Source: CAZKDV01 sp964551645 (GTDB lineage: Bacteria > Bacteroidota > Bacteroidia > Bacteroidales > DTU049). From it: DNA of 12,332 bases. Below are positions 1-8,638 of this stretch, piece after piece; positions within the stretch are counted from its first letter, which is position 1, and every line of letters starts with the position of its first letter. The notes below the pieces were generated by a model. That model saw nothing but the letters and a program-made list of their open reading frames with translations. It did no database searches and was not told the DNA's origin. The stretch is from NCBI GenBank assembly GCA_964551645.1, contig CAZKDV010000072.1:1-12332 (forward strand), written 5' to 3'. A program made the translations under genes and the position numbers.

Positions 1-944
1 CCAGCAGTAAGAATCATACAAGCTGCAATGTGAATTTCTCTATATTCAATTCCTTCTCTCACTAATTCAAATGCTCTATTGTTTGCGTCTAAAACAATTT
101 GATAAATTTCTTTTTGCTTTTGTGTAAAAACACCATCTACGGGAATAGTTCTTGTAAAGTCGCTACAATAACGCATATTATTTTCTGCTCCACAATCTAA
201 TAGCAACATGTCTCCTTTATTCATGATGTTACCATGATAATGATTATGTAAAATTTCTCCTCTAATTGAACAAATCACAGGGAATGAAGTGCCTAAACCA
301 TCACTCAAAGCAATACCCTCAATCATGCCAGATATTTGACTTTCCAATAGACCCGGTTTTGCAACTTTCATGGCAGCCATTTGCATTTTATAACCAATTG
401 CGGCGGCTTCTGTCATTTGCTCAATTTCGTATTCATCTTTAATTTCACGCATGCTAACAACAGTTTTAATTGCATCAACCGAAGCACTCTCTTTTTGCTT
501 TACAATAGGTATATCTAACAATTGCTCTATAATTATTTTAGTTTCCGCACGATAAGGAGGCAAATAATGTACTTTTCTATTATTGTCCTTAGCAGTTTTT
601 ACATCTTTGAAGAAAGAAGCATAAGGTTTATATTCTTTCACTCCAACTTCTTCTGACAATTCAGCCATTGATGGTTGATTGCCCATCCATATTATACTAT
701 CAATTGTTACATCATCTCCGTATAAACATATTTTTTGCTTATCAACATCAAAAATGGCAGCCAAATCAGGCAAATGCAAACCAAAAAAATATAAAAAATT
801 GCTATCTTGTCTAAAATGATAAGCATTTGCTGGGTAATTCACAGGAGACTCAGTATTTCCGATAAAAATCATGATACCATTTTTCAATTCAGACATTAAT
901 TTTTGTCTTCTTTTTTCATATACTAATGAAGGGAATAATTTCAT
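1..944 (-). CDS. pepP: Aminopeptidase P (Xaa-Pro aminopeptidase, M24B family), 3' end cut by window
   Basis: The first 314 codons read without interruption from an ATG at 944 to the window edge; the C-terminus is missing. Residues about 5-130 resemble the aminopeptidase P N-terminal domain (YHFRQDSNFLYFFGL is characteristic), and the pita-bread M24 domain starts near residue 165. Two of the five metal ligands are visible: Asp250 in LLLDCGAE and Asp262 in YCSDFTRT. The substrate-site region LHNHYHG lies just upstream. The remaining His/Glu/Glu ligands would fall outside the window. Family knowledge: a cytoplasmic dinuclear metal enzyme releasing the N-terminal residue from peptides with proline in position two. 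There is no signal peptide, which fits. It starts 29 bp after the stop of the C25 protease with no promoter match in the gap, so it is probably co-transcribed with it. The family is certain; the exact subclass is less so. Confidence 0.93.
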   Translation of the reverse strand, partial: MKLFPSLVYEKRRQKLMSELKNGIMIFIGNTESPVNYPANAYHFRQDSNFLYFFGLHLPDLAAIFDVDKQKICLYGDDVTIDSIIWMGNQPSMAELSEEVGVKEYKPYASFFKDVKTAKDNNRKVHYLPPYRAETKIIIEQLLDIPIVKQKESASVDAIKTVVSMREIKDEYEIEQMTEAAAIGYKMQMAAMKVAKPGLLESQISGMIEGIALSDGLGTSFPVICSIRGEILHNHYHGNIMNKGDMLLLDCGAENNMRYCSDFTRTIPVDGVFTQKQKEIYQIVLDANNRAFELVREGIEYREIHIAACMILTA

Positions 945-973
945 AATTTATTGATTTAGTTAATTAATAAAGC

Positions 974-3900
974 TTATTTGATAATAGTTAAAGGTTTGCT
1001 TATTATGCTATTATTTGTATGTATTTTCAAGTAAAAAACACCTTCTAAACTCGCAAGATTGAGCTTGTACTTGGTATCTTGTATTTTTTTTGATAAAACT
1101 ATCTGTCCGTTATATTGAAATAATTCAACAAATTCAATATTTTCAGGAGATTCTATATACAAATAATCGCTCGCAGGAATAGGATATAATAATACATCGG
1201 TAGCATTTTCCTCCTTAATATTACCTGTAATCACAGAAACTTCTTTTTGAACTTGACCTTCTCCACAACTATTCGTTACATTTAGAATTACAACATAATT
1301 TCCGATGTTATCATAAAAATGAATAGGGTTCTCTAAAGTCGAAGTATTTCCGTCTCCAAAATCCCAGTAATATGTTGCTCCTAATCCTTCTGTTTGATTT
1401 TCAAATACTACGGCATTATTTTCCATTGTGTAAGTAAAATTAGGTTCTGGATTTGACTGAATAAAAACATTTACTTGAGTCAACGGACTTTTGCATAATT
1501 GCTCAACTTCCCATTCGTAAAAATAATAATAGTAATATGTTTCATAATCTGTTGCTGTGCTTTCAGTTATACTGATAAAATCTCCAATTATGAAAGGATA
1601 TCCAAGATTGCCAGCCGTATTGCTTCCATTTCTCCATAAATTTGGTGTTGTAGGTCCTAAAAGTTTTAAGTTTTCCCCTACGGGGATATCGAAATTTAAT
1701 TCTACTCTACTCTCTCCTTTTGGCATATAAATACTCTTTGATTGCAATACTGTTCCTAAACTATTCTCAAGCGTGATCGTTCTATTTCCTGCAGTATTAG
1801 CATAAACTTTAACTGATTTTAATATTACAGGCTCATTACAGTTAAAAACTAAGCCATGCACATAAGCTGAGTTAAAATATCCACCACCACCTGAAGTATT
1901 ATCCGTTTTTCCTCCATTAGCAGTTTCACTAATTGAAGATTCGACATAATATGTGGTAGTTTCTTCAAGCAAAGGTGTAGTAAAATTATTTCCTACATAA
2001 ATTAGTTCCTGATTTACATTATACCAATTAACTTCTCCTATGGCATCAGTTTCTATGCTTACACTAGTTGCCCCGCAATTTGATATATCATTCATTTGTG
2101 GTTGTTCAAGTCCTATTGTTATATATCCTTCTTTTACAAGAGTGTACTTGCCACAAACTCCTGCATCAGCAATTAAAATAACATCATACTTTCCTAAATG
2201 ATTATAAATATGGGTAGGACTTTCATCTTCTGAAATATTGCCATCTCCAAAAAGCCATAAATATTTCTGCATATTTTGAGACTTATTCTCAAAACTTATT
2301 GTTGCTGGAATATTACAAAACTCTGTAATTTGTGATGAAAAGTCAATAAAAATGGGCAAATCTTCAATTTCAAAGTTAAAAAATAAACTATCATTCGATG
2401 TGTTTAAATCTTGTGTATTGTTAGGCTTTGATATAAAAAACTTTATACTATGTTTACCTTCTGGCAGTACAATACTTGATGTAGCGTCAATAGTGTCTTT
2501 TTCAAGCGAAGCTAAATTTCCCTCCCATTGTACTTTTACTATTGCTTGAGAATTTATTTGATAATTAAGCTGAAATGACTTAATTGTTTCAATTCCAGTA
2601 TTTCTTACAACAAACTTAGGTTTTATAGGAACATTTGCACATGGATAAAACTCTTGCAATTCAATAACTGCAAGAACCTGCATATCTATAGCAAGAGTAA
2701 CGCTATTAATAGGCACTAACTGTTCATAGGGAATGTAATTAAAAGCAGTAATAGTAACTAAAACAGTATCTTCAACATCAAGTTCGGGTAGTTGAATCTG
2801 ACAACTCCCGTTTTTAATAATTCCTGTTCCAATGATTTGAAAATTTGTTGTTAGTGTAACAAAAGCATCTTCGACATTGCATTGCACTGTAAAATACTCT
2901 TCATTCATTTGTATAGTTTCCTCGTGTTTAACTTGCATTAATTTAGGATTATCTGTCCGTATCATAAGCGATGGATCGCCAAAAATCGTCCATGTATCAG
3001 TCATTTCGTAACCAGCACTTGCATGCTTATCGTTCATGTTCATTGCACCACTAATAAAAACACCTCCAATGCTTCTTTTAATGTTGTTAGCATACATTTC
3101 AGTCAATACATCAATCATTGCATCATGTGCATCCATAGGTGGTATCCACGATTGATTAATTGTTGACATATAAGTTGCAACTGCACCTGTTGGTTCTCCA
3201 TTGTAAGTTGCTCGCAACCAAGTTTCTGCAAAACAAGGACCTCCTGTTCTTGTAAAATTGCCATTGACACATGCAACTGAAATAATAAATGGCAGTTTTT
3301 TGATATTTGTTAAAGCATTAACATGAGAATTTGAATAATTTCCAACACTCCATCCTGTTTCTGCACCATGATTGCAATAATTGATAATGCTTGCACCACT
3401 ATTTATTTTTTGCGATATTTTTGCAGCAGATGTAACCGAAACTCCACATGCAGTAGAACCGCTAGTATTATCATATTCTTGGTAAACATCATCATAGGTG
3501 TAGTTTAATAATTTTTCTCTTATTAAATCAATATGCTCACAGTCAGCTTCTCCATTATGTCCTTGTCCTGCACCTTCGTATCTAGCAATTCCTAAACCTT
3601 TATTTAGCCAATTTTCTTCAAAATTGTAAGCTCTTTCATACTCAATAGATCTTTGCACCTGAGTTTGAACATCTTTAACACTTTCAGCTGAAAATCTACC
3701 TACATAAATATCAGGATAATGATCATTGCCTGCCAAATATCCATAGTTTGCATCAGAAGGACCTTTAAGTCCTGTTGTATTTGAAAATGCCCCAATATGT
3801 TGATTATCTCCAACAAGTAGTAAATATGCAAAATCATTATACTTATCATAATAAACTTGAACAAATTCTTTTATTTTAGCAGGTGTTTGCCCTATTTCTG

Positions 3901-4720
3901 AAGTAAGAACAATTTCTGTGGGAAAGCCAATTTGATTCTTCCAATTAACATAGTCTTGCATATATGGAGCATATTCGTCATAGGCAATCACAAGAATTCT
4001 GCCTCTTTCTTTGAGTGGTGTATATTTTTTTGTCGAATAATTAAGAAAATGATGCTTATATAAATAATTAAAGTCCTCATTTTGCCTAATTGAACTATTG
4101 CTTAATTCATTAATTGCATTTTCATCTTCAATTTCAAATACTTTTACCGTAAGAGAATAATAAATACGCAAAACTTTTTTCACCGGATTATATTGAAATG
4201 GATAAGCACTAATTACAATACCTCTGGTATCTCTAATAATATATGGTTCAGAAATATCAACTAATTTATTTGGATACCACTCATTTTGCTGATAAACATT
4301 GTTATATGTAAATGGAATATCATCGGGATTGACATCACGATATAAATTTCCTTTTGAAGGAGCAATGTTTACATCAGCTATCTCTATATAATTTGAAAAA
4401 ACTATTTCACACTTAATACTATTTTTATTTGGAATCACAACAGAGGCTGTGAGTTTGGGCAAATCTGGCATTCCCTTTTCCATTATCTGTGGTGATTTTG
4501 GAACTGATATAATTTTTGATTTTGAAACAATAGCCGGAGTTTCTTGAAAATAAAAGCCCTCTATATCAAATTGCACTATTGCTTCGGAATTAGCAGAACT
4601 AAGCAATTTAGACTTATACGATACTGGAATGCTTGATGTTATTTCATACCATTCATTTTGCGCCAATATTGAAATATTGCACAATATAATGCAAGCGAGA
4701 TATAGTAGTATTTTTTTCAT
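974..4720 (-). CDS. Secreted gingipain-like C25 cysteine protease with PKD domains and T9SS sorting signal
   Basis: 1248 residues from the ATG at 4720; a GTG directly upstream at 4723 is also in frame but less likely. In order: signal peptide (1-21, MKKILLYLACIILCNISILA), C25 propeptide-like domain (about 24-214), C25 catalytic domain (about 238-588), an Ig-like domain typical after C25 (about 592-670), a CARDB-like beta domain (about 685-785), PKD domain 1 (about 798-867, WLFGDG), a short Ig-like module (about 870-930), a Gly-rich linker, an unassigned beta domain (about 948-1078, with a run of tyrosines near 1062), PKD domain 2 (about 1090-1163, WDFGDG) and a type A C-terminal sorting domain (about 1175-1248, beginning LLYPIPASDYLYIES). 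The catalytic pair is visible: His451 in NYCNHGAE and Cys484 in SVACVNGNF. Family knowledge: C25 enzymes are endopeptidases exported by Sec then T9SS. Substrate specificity cannot be read from the sequence and need not be Arg or Lys. It has its own promoter upstream. Confidence 0.95.
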   Translation of the reverse strand: MKKILLYLACIILCNISILAQNEWYEITSSIPVSYKSKLLSSANSEAIVQFDIEGFYFQETPAIVSKSKIISVPKSPQIMEKGMPDLPKLTASVVIPNKNSIKCEIVFSNYIEIADVNIAPSKGNLYRDVNPDDIPFTYNNVYQQNEWYPNKLVDISEPYIIRDTRGIVISAYPFQYNPVKKVLRIYYSLTVKVFEIEDENAINELSNSSIRQNEDFNYLYKHHFLNYSTKKYTPLKERGRILVIAYDEYAPYMQDYVNWKNQIGFPTEIVLTSEIGQTPAKIKEFVQVYYDKYNDFAYLLLVGDNQHIGAFSNTTGLKGPSDANYGYLAGNDHYPDIYVGRFSAESVKDVQTQVQRSIEYERAYNFEENWLNKGLGIARYEGAGQGHNGEADCEHIDLIREKLLNYTYDDVYQEYDNTSGSTACGVSVTSAAKISQKINSGASIINYCNHGAETGWSVGNYSNSHVNALTNIKKLPFIISVACVNGNFTRTGGPCFAETWLRATYNGEPTGAVATYMSTINQSWIPPMDAHDAMIDVLTEMYANNIKRSIGGVFISGAMNMNDKHASAGYEMTDTWTIFGDPSLMIRTDNPKLMQVKHEETIQMNEEYFTVQCNVEDAFVTLTTNFQIIGTGIIKNGSCQIQLPELDVEDTVLVTITAFNYIPYEQLVPINSVTLAIDMQVLAVIELQEFYPCANVPIKPKFVVRNTGIETIKSFQLNYQINSQAIVKVQWEGNLASLEKDTIDATSSIVLPEGKHSIKFFISKPNNTQDLNTSNDSLFFNFEIEDLPIFIDFSSQITEFCNIPATISFENKSQNMQKYLWLFGDGNISEDESPTHIYNHLGKYDVILIADAGVCGKYTLVKEGYITIGLEQPQMNDISNCGATSVSIETDAIGEVNWYNVNQELIYVGNNFTTPLLEETTTYYVESSISETANGGKTDNTSGGGGYFNSAYVHGLVFNCNEPVILKSVKVYANTAGNRTITLENSLGTVLQSKSIYMPKGESRVELNFDIPVGENLKLLGPTTPNLWRNGSNTAGNLGYPFIIGDFISITESTATDYETYYYYYFYEWEVEQLCKSPLTQVNVFIQSNPEPNFTYTMENNAVVFENQTEGLGATYYWDFGDGNTSTLENPIHFYDNIGNYVVILNVTNSCGEGQVQKEVSVITGNIKEENATDVLLYPIPASDYLYIESPENIEFVELFQYNGQIVLSKKIQDTKYKLNLASLEGVFYLKIHTNNSIISKPLTIIK

Positions 4721-4757
4721 CACTCAAATATTTTGTGGATAAATTGATTATACTTTA

Positions 4758-4791
4758 CAAAGATATAAAAAAGTGTTTCTTTACTTACAAA
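4758..4791 (-). promoter_or_regulatory. Bacteroidota-type promoter for the C25 protease gene
   Basis: On the minus strand, TTTG (4791-4788) is followed after 22 bases by TATCTTTG (4765-4758), an exact match to the Bacteroidota -7 consensus TAnnTTTG with a spacer in the accepted range. It lies in the 88-bp gap between waaA and the protease, and would give a 5' leader of about 30 nt before the ATG at 4720. This suggests that the protease and pepP form a unit separable from the LPS genes. No clear terminator hairpin precedes it, so read-through from waaA is also possible. Confidence 0.65.
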
Positions 4792-4808
4792 AACTTTGAT
4801 TTAATAAT

Positions 4809-6056
4809 TTACTCATTCCACAAATAGTCAATTACCCTATCTATGATAATTTTTGTTGCTCCTTTGTGTTGTTCTATATAATCTTTGCATTGCAAAGATG
4901 CACTTTCTCTAAGTTTAGAATCTTGAAAAAACTCATCTAAAATATCTTTATATTCTGAAAAATTTCTTATTGAAAACACACCTTTTGTTTTAACAAGACT
5001 CACAGCTTCTGGAAAATTGTGATAATGTGGACCAAAAACAACTGGTTTGTAAAAAGAAACTGGTTCTAAAATATTATGTATTCCTTTGCCAAAACCATTT
5101 CCTATATGCACAATATCGGCATATTGATATATTGATGACAAATCACCAATTGTATCAAGAATAAGAACTCTACTATTGTGATTAGTGTTCTTTAATGCAG
5201 TATATCTAACTGTTTCTTCATTTATGGTATTTTCAATACTTTTAAGTCTGTTTTCAGAAATATCATGTGGAGCAACAATAACTACAATACTATCATTAGT
5301 TTTTAAATACTTACTTAATAAAAGTTCATCTTCTCCCCAACTACTACCAAGAACAAGCGACATTTTGTTTTGTATAAAGTTTTCAATAAGTTCATACTTT
5401 TTGACATTTTCTTTTATTTCAATTACTCTATCAATTCGCGTATCACCAACAAATTCACAATTATATAAGTTCTTTTTTTTGAGTATTTGTTCAGATTTTT
5501 TATCTTGCACAAATATTGTGTCAATAAAACGCAAATGTTTGCGAAACCAAAAAGAAAACCACCAAAATTGAATTTGTTTTTTTCTGAAAACACTAGAAAT
5601 AAAATAAGTAGGAATACCTTTCTGCTTTAATACATTAAGCAAGTTGTACCAAAAATCATATTTGATAAAAAAAACTGCTTTTGGTCTTACGATACTTAAT
5701 ATCGTAGTCATAACAGAAGTTGTATCTAATGGCAAATACATGATAATATCTGCATATTCATAAGTTTTTCTAGCTTCGTATCCAGATGGGGAATAGAAAG
5801 TCAATAGTATTTTTTGATTTGGATATGTTTTTTTTATTGTTTCTATAAACGGTCTTCCCTGCTCAAATTCTCCAAGAGAAGAAGTATGCACCCAAATAAA
5901 TGTCCAAGGTGATTCGTCAGCGAATATTGATTTGTACTTTGTTGTAATATTTTTACGACCTTCTATCCATTTTTCAGCCTTATCATTGCCAAATAGTGCG
6001 GCAAGTCTAATAAAAAAAGCATAGAAATAAATACCTAATGTATATAAAAGTCGCAT
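4809..6056 (-). CDS. waaA: 3-deoxy-D-manno-octulosonic acid (Kdo) transferase, GT30
   Basis: 415 residues, close to the roughly 425 usual for WaaA/KdtA. An N-terminal hydrophobic anchor (about 3-22) precedes two Rossmann-like lobes. Glu63 in SSLGEFEQGRP matches the conserved catalytic glutamate of the N-terminal lobe. Other family signatures are KYDFWYNLL (132-140), the VGDTRIDR stretch (203-210), GSSWGEDE (237-244), VAPHDISENRL (261-271), HIGNGFGKGIHNILEP (317-332) and FGPHYHNFPEA (341-351). Family knowledge: it transfers Kdo from CMP-Kdo to the lipid A precursor at the inner face of the inner membrane, the first step of LPS core assembly. The number of Kdo residues added cannot be told from sequence alone. 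The gene starts 5 bp after the stop of the barrel protein gene, in the same operon as hldD. Confidence 0.95.
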   Translation of the reverse strand: MRLLYTLGIYFYAFFIRLAALFGNDKAEKWIEGRKNITTKYKSIFADESPWTFIWVHTSSLGEFEQGRPFIETIKKTYPNQKILLTFYSPSGYEARKTYEYADIIMYLPLDTTSVMTTILSIVRPKAVFFIKYDFWYNLLNVLKQKGIPTYFISSVFRKKQIQFWWFSFWFRKHLRFIDTIFVQDKKSEQILKKKNLYNCEFVGDTRIDRVIEIKENVKKYELIENFIQNKMSLVLGSSWGEDELLLSKYLKTNDSIVVIVAPHDISENRLKSIENTINEETVRYTALKNTNHNSRVLILDTIGDLSSIYQYADIVHIGNGFGKGIHNILEPVSFYKPVVFGPHYHNFPEAVSLVKTKGVFSIRNFSEYKDILDEFFQDSKLRESASLQCKDYIEQHKGATKIIIDRVIDYLWNE

Positions 6057-6061
6057 ATTTT

Positions 6062-6844
6062 TTAGTTGTAAAAATATCCATCAGAAGTTTGCTTAAAAAG
6101 CGGTATCATCCATGAAATAGTAATGCCATACAATAAATCAAATCTTTGCTTATCGTCTTCTTTACCCATCAAATCATATTGATAATTTCGTCTTGGCTTT
6201 GTCAATGCCTGTATAAATTCAAATCCAAGATTGAAGCTATACGCTTTTTTATTGCCAATATGAAAATATCCTAATTGCTCTTTTAAGCAAAAGCCATTTG
6301 TAAGTCTATCATAACCTTTTTTATATTCCTTAGTAAAATAACTAACTGTATTATCACTATTTACCATAGAAATTTTATGCTGTAAAACGCCTGCTCCTAT
6401 TGAAAACCAAACTCCACTATTAGGATTTGGCCCAATTATTGGAAAAAGTTTTCCTATTGAAATTGTAGAATTAAAGCCTCTTTCATAAAAAAACACTTCA
6501 GTATAAAGTCCATCGCCATCAATTATAAATTCATCAGAAGTTGAAAGATGCTGAATATATTGTTTTTCATTTTTGATTATATTGCCGAATATATAGCCAT
6601 AATCTAGTCCAAAAATAAAATTATTTTTATTTTTATACATCAAACCAGTTCCAGCAGTAAAATTATATCCAAATCTATCTGAAAGTTTACCTCCGGGAAT
6701 ATGATTTCCATATTTAATATTAATTAGAAAACCCGATACTATTGAATCTTTTGTTGAAACTTGAGAGAAAGAATTGGTAGAAGTCAAGCAAAATACAAAA
6801 AGCAGTATTATTGATAAAGTATTTAATTTTTTAGTAAAATTCAT
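6062..6844 (-). CDS. Predicted outer-membrane beta-barrel protein, function unknown
   Basis: 260 residues from the ATG at 6844. An upstream in-frame ATG at 6868 would add eight residues, but the 6844 start places a clean signal peptide at the N-terminus (MNFTKKLNTLSIILLFVFCL, likely cleaved after SFSQ near residue 28). The mature part alternates polar and hydrophobic/aromatic residues in short strands (for example FIFGLDYGYIFGNI, VWFSIGAGVL, YSFNLGFEFIQAL, LLYGITISWMIPLF) and ends in Phe-Tyr-Asn, suggesting a small barrel of about 8-10 strands. No catalytic motif is recognised. The start overlaps the end of hldD by 14 nt and the stop lies 5 bp before waaA, so it is translated with LPS inner-core genes. 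A role in LPS or outer-membrane assembly is possible but rests only on position; it may be a generic porin-like protein. Confidence 0.8.
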   Translation of the reverse strand: MNFTKKLNTLSIILLFVFCLTSTNSFSQVSTKDSIVSGFLINIKYGNHIPGGKLSDRFGYNFTAGTGLMYKNKNNFIFGLDYGYIFGNIIKNEKQYIQHLSTSDEFIIDGDGLYTEVFFYERGFNSTISIGKLFPIIGPNPNSGVWFSIGAGVLQHKISMVNSDNTVSYFTKEYKKGYDRLTNGFCLKEQLGYFHIGNKKAYSFNLGFEFIQALTKPRRNYQYDLMGKEDDKQRFDLLYGITISWMIPLFKQTSDGYFYN

Positions 6845-7796
6845 TGCAAAATAGATAAGTATTGACATAATCGTTTATTCCTTCTTCAAGTGTATAAAAA
6901 GTTTTATTGTAGCCCTGAGAGTGCAATTTCTGCATTTCTGCTTGCGTAAAATATTGATATTTGTCTCGAATATCTTGTGGGATATCAACAAATTCTATTT
7001 GAATTTTTTTTCGCAATGAATTAAATACAGATTCACCTAACTCAAAAAATGTTCTTGCTTTTCCTGTTCCTAAGTTGTAGATTCCAGATTCAACTCTATG
7101 GTGCATTAAAAAATTACAAACACTAACTACATCTTTAACATAAATAAAATCTCTTAGCTGTTTGCCATCTTCAAAGTCTGAATGATGCGACCTGAAAAGT
7201 TTTAGTTTGTCTGTTGATTGTATTTGATTAAAAGCATGAAACACAACAGATGCCATTCTGTTTTTGTGATACTCATTAGGTCCATAAACATTAAAAAACT
7301 TCAATCCTACCCAATATGGAGGTGTTTCTGTTTGCTTTATTACAAATTTATCAAATTCATTTTTAGATATTCCATAAGGATTGAGTGGCTTCAGTTCGCC
7401 AATTATTTTATGGGAGTCATTATAACCTAAAGAACCATCACCATAAGTGGCAGCCGAAGAAGCATATACTAAAGGAATACTATACTTTATACATTTCTCC
7501 CACATTTCAATCGAATAGTTTAAATTCAATTTATTTAAAATATTAAAGTCAAACTCTGTAGTATCTGTTCTAGCTCCAAGGTGATAAATAAAATCAATAT
7601 TAGAATGATTTTTATCTAACCATTCAAAAAAAATATTTCTATCAATCTTTTCTATAAATGACTTATATACAAGATTTCTATTCTTTATTTCTGAATTAAA
7701 ATCATCAACTAAGATAATATCTTTTATACCCTTATTATTTAGTTTAGCAACTAATGCACTTCCAATAAATCCAGCAGCTCCCGTAAGGACTATCAT
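6831..7796 (-). CDS. hldD: ADP-L-glycero-D-manno-heptose 6-epimerase
   Basis: 321 residues, the usual length for HldD (RfaD/GmhD), an extended short-chain dehydrogenase. The N-terminal NADP-binding glycine motif is GAAGFIG (6-12). The signature YASSAATYGDG (111-121), the YGISK motif giving Tyr141 and Lys145, and FFNVYGPNEYHKNRMASVVFH (167-187, with Lys178 at the position of the E. coli catalytic lysine) identify HldD rather than a generic sugar epimerase, as does LRDFIYVKDV (214-223). Family knowledge: it converts ADP-D-glycero-D-manno-heptose to the L-glycero form in the cytoplasm, providing heptose for the LPS inner core. Its ATG overlaps the TGA of mqnD by 4 nt, a typical coupling arrangement, and its end overlaps the barrel gene. 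Confidence 0.95.
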   Translation of the reverse strand: MIVLTGAAGFIGSALVAKLNNKGIKDIILVDDFNSEIKNRNLVYKSFIEKIDRNIFFEWLDKNHSNIDFIYHLGARTDTTEFDFNILNKLNLNYSIEMWEKCIKYSIPLVYASSAATYGDGSLGYNDSHKIIGELKPLNPYGISKNEFDKFVIKQTETPPYWVGLKFFNVYGPNEYHKNRMASVVFHAFNQIQSTDKLKLFRSHHSDFEDGKQLRDFIYVKDVVSVCNFLMHHRVESGIYNLGTGKARTFFELGESVFNSLRKKIQIEFVDIPQDIRDKYQYFTQAEMQKLHSQGYNKTFYTLEEGINDYVNTYLFCNEFY

Positions 7797-8632
7797 ATTA
7801 GCTCTATATTATAATAATTATTTATTGTTTGCAAATTTAGTGTTTTTACTTTAGAGTTATGCAAGTATTCTATTGATTTTTTTCCTATTTCACCCATATC
7901 ATTAGAAAGTTCATTAACATAATGATTTATATGCTTATTTATTACTTCCTCATCAAGAGTTTGAGCATGATATTTAACCCATTCCAATACTTCCTCAGAG
8001 TTTTCTTTTGCGTACACAATACTTTGCCTAATAATTTCACTAATTATTTGAATTTGTTCTTTTGAAAAACTTTTTTTCGCCAAAAATATTCCTAATGGAA
8101 CAGGAAGTCTGTATGTATTATACCATATTTTCCCCAAATCAATTATTTCTATAAGCCCTTTTTCTTTATAAACAAATCTATCTTCATGAATTATTACACC
8201 CGCGTCCACTTTGTTACTCAAAATACTATCCATAATTTCATAAAAAATCATTTGTTTTTTGACGAAAGGATTTTTAAAAAAAGTATTAAGCAATAAGTTA
8301 GCACTTGTATATTCTCCGGGTATTGCAATAGTTGGATTTTTTAAAATAAGTTCTTTTTTCTTAGCAACCAATAAAGGTCCATCTTGCAAGCCAAAAGCAG
8401 AACCGCTATTCAAAACGACATAATTATCTGCTACAAAAGGTAAAATTGCAGAACTTGCTTTGGTAATATCGTATTTATGATTTAAGGCTGATGAATTAAG
8501 TTCTGAAATATCAGACATAATTATTTCAAACTCAAAATTGTACAAATCAACTTTCTTATGTACAATTGCGTACATAAGAAAAGTATCATTTGGGCAAGTA
8601 GAAAACGCTAATGAGGTTCTAAATGTTTTCAA
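7793..8632 (-). CDS. mqnD: 1,4-dihydroxy-6-naphthoate synthase (futalosine menaquinone pathway)
   Basis: 279 residues, usual MqnD length, with a periplasmic-binding-protein-like fold. Signatures: FSTCPNDTFLMYAIVH (10-25), SDISELNSSALNHKYDITKAS (40-60), SGSAFGLQDGPLLVA (76-90), PGEYTSANLLLNTFF (105-119), VIIHEDRF (146-153, with His149 at the position of the catalytic histidine), and NHYVNELSNDMGE near the C-terminus. Family knowledge: it forms 1,4-dihydroxy-6-naphthoate from cyclic dehypoxanthinylfutalosine, so this organism probably makes menaquinone by the futalosine route. The start is a TTG at 8632: an in-frame TAA lies five codons upstream with no ATG between, and the first internal ATG (residue 20) would remove the conserved CPNDTF motif. 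The stop overlaps the hldD start by 4 nt. A 9-bp inverted repeat lies directly upstream of the start. Confidence 0.93.
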   Translation of the reverse strand: MKTFRTSLAFSTCPNDTFLMYAIVHKKVDLYNFEFEIIMSDISELNSSALNHKYDITKASSAILPFVADNYVVLNSGSAFGLQDGPLLVAKKKELILKNPTIAIPGEYTSANLLLNTFFKNPFVKKQMIFYEIMDSILSNKVDAGVIIHEDRFVYKEKGLIEIIDLGKIWYNTYRLPVPLGIFLAKKSFSKEQIQIISEIIRQSIVYAKENSEEVLEWVKYHAQTLDEEVINKHINHYVNELSNDMGEIGKKSIEYLHNSKVKTLNLQTINNYYNIELI

Positions 8633-8638
8633 GCAATC

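Noticed and set aside
5185..5571. Plus-strand open frame of 128 codons inside waaA
   Set aside because: It lies entirely antisense to a strongly identified Kdo transferase, and its translation has no recognisable motif; it is a shadow of the AT-rich coding strand. The same applies to plus-strand frames at 2352-2549, 7218-7430, 10236-10526, 11052-11237 and 11298-11579.
6842..6868. Longer start for the barrel protein (ATG at 6868)
   Set aside because: It would put eight hydrophobic residues before a complete signal peptide and deepen the overlap with hldD to 38 nt; the ATG at 6844 gives a clean signal peptide.
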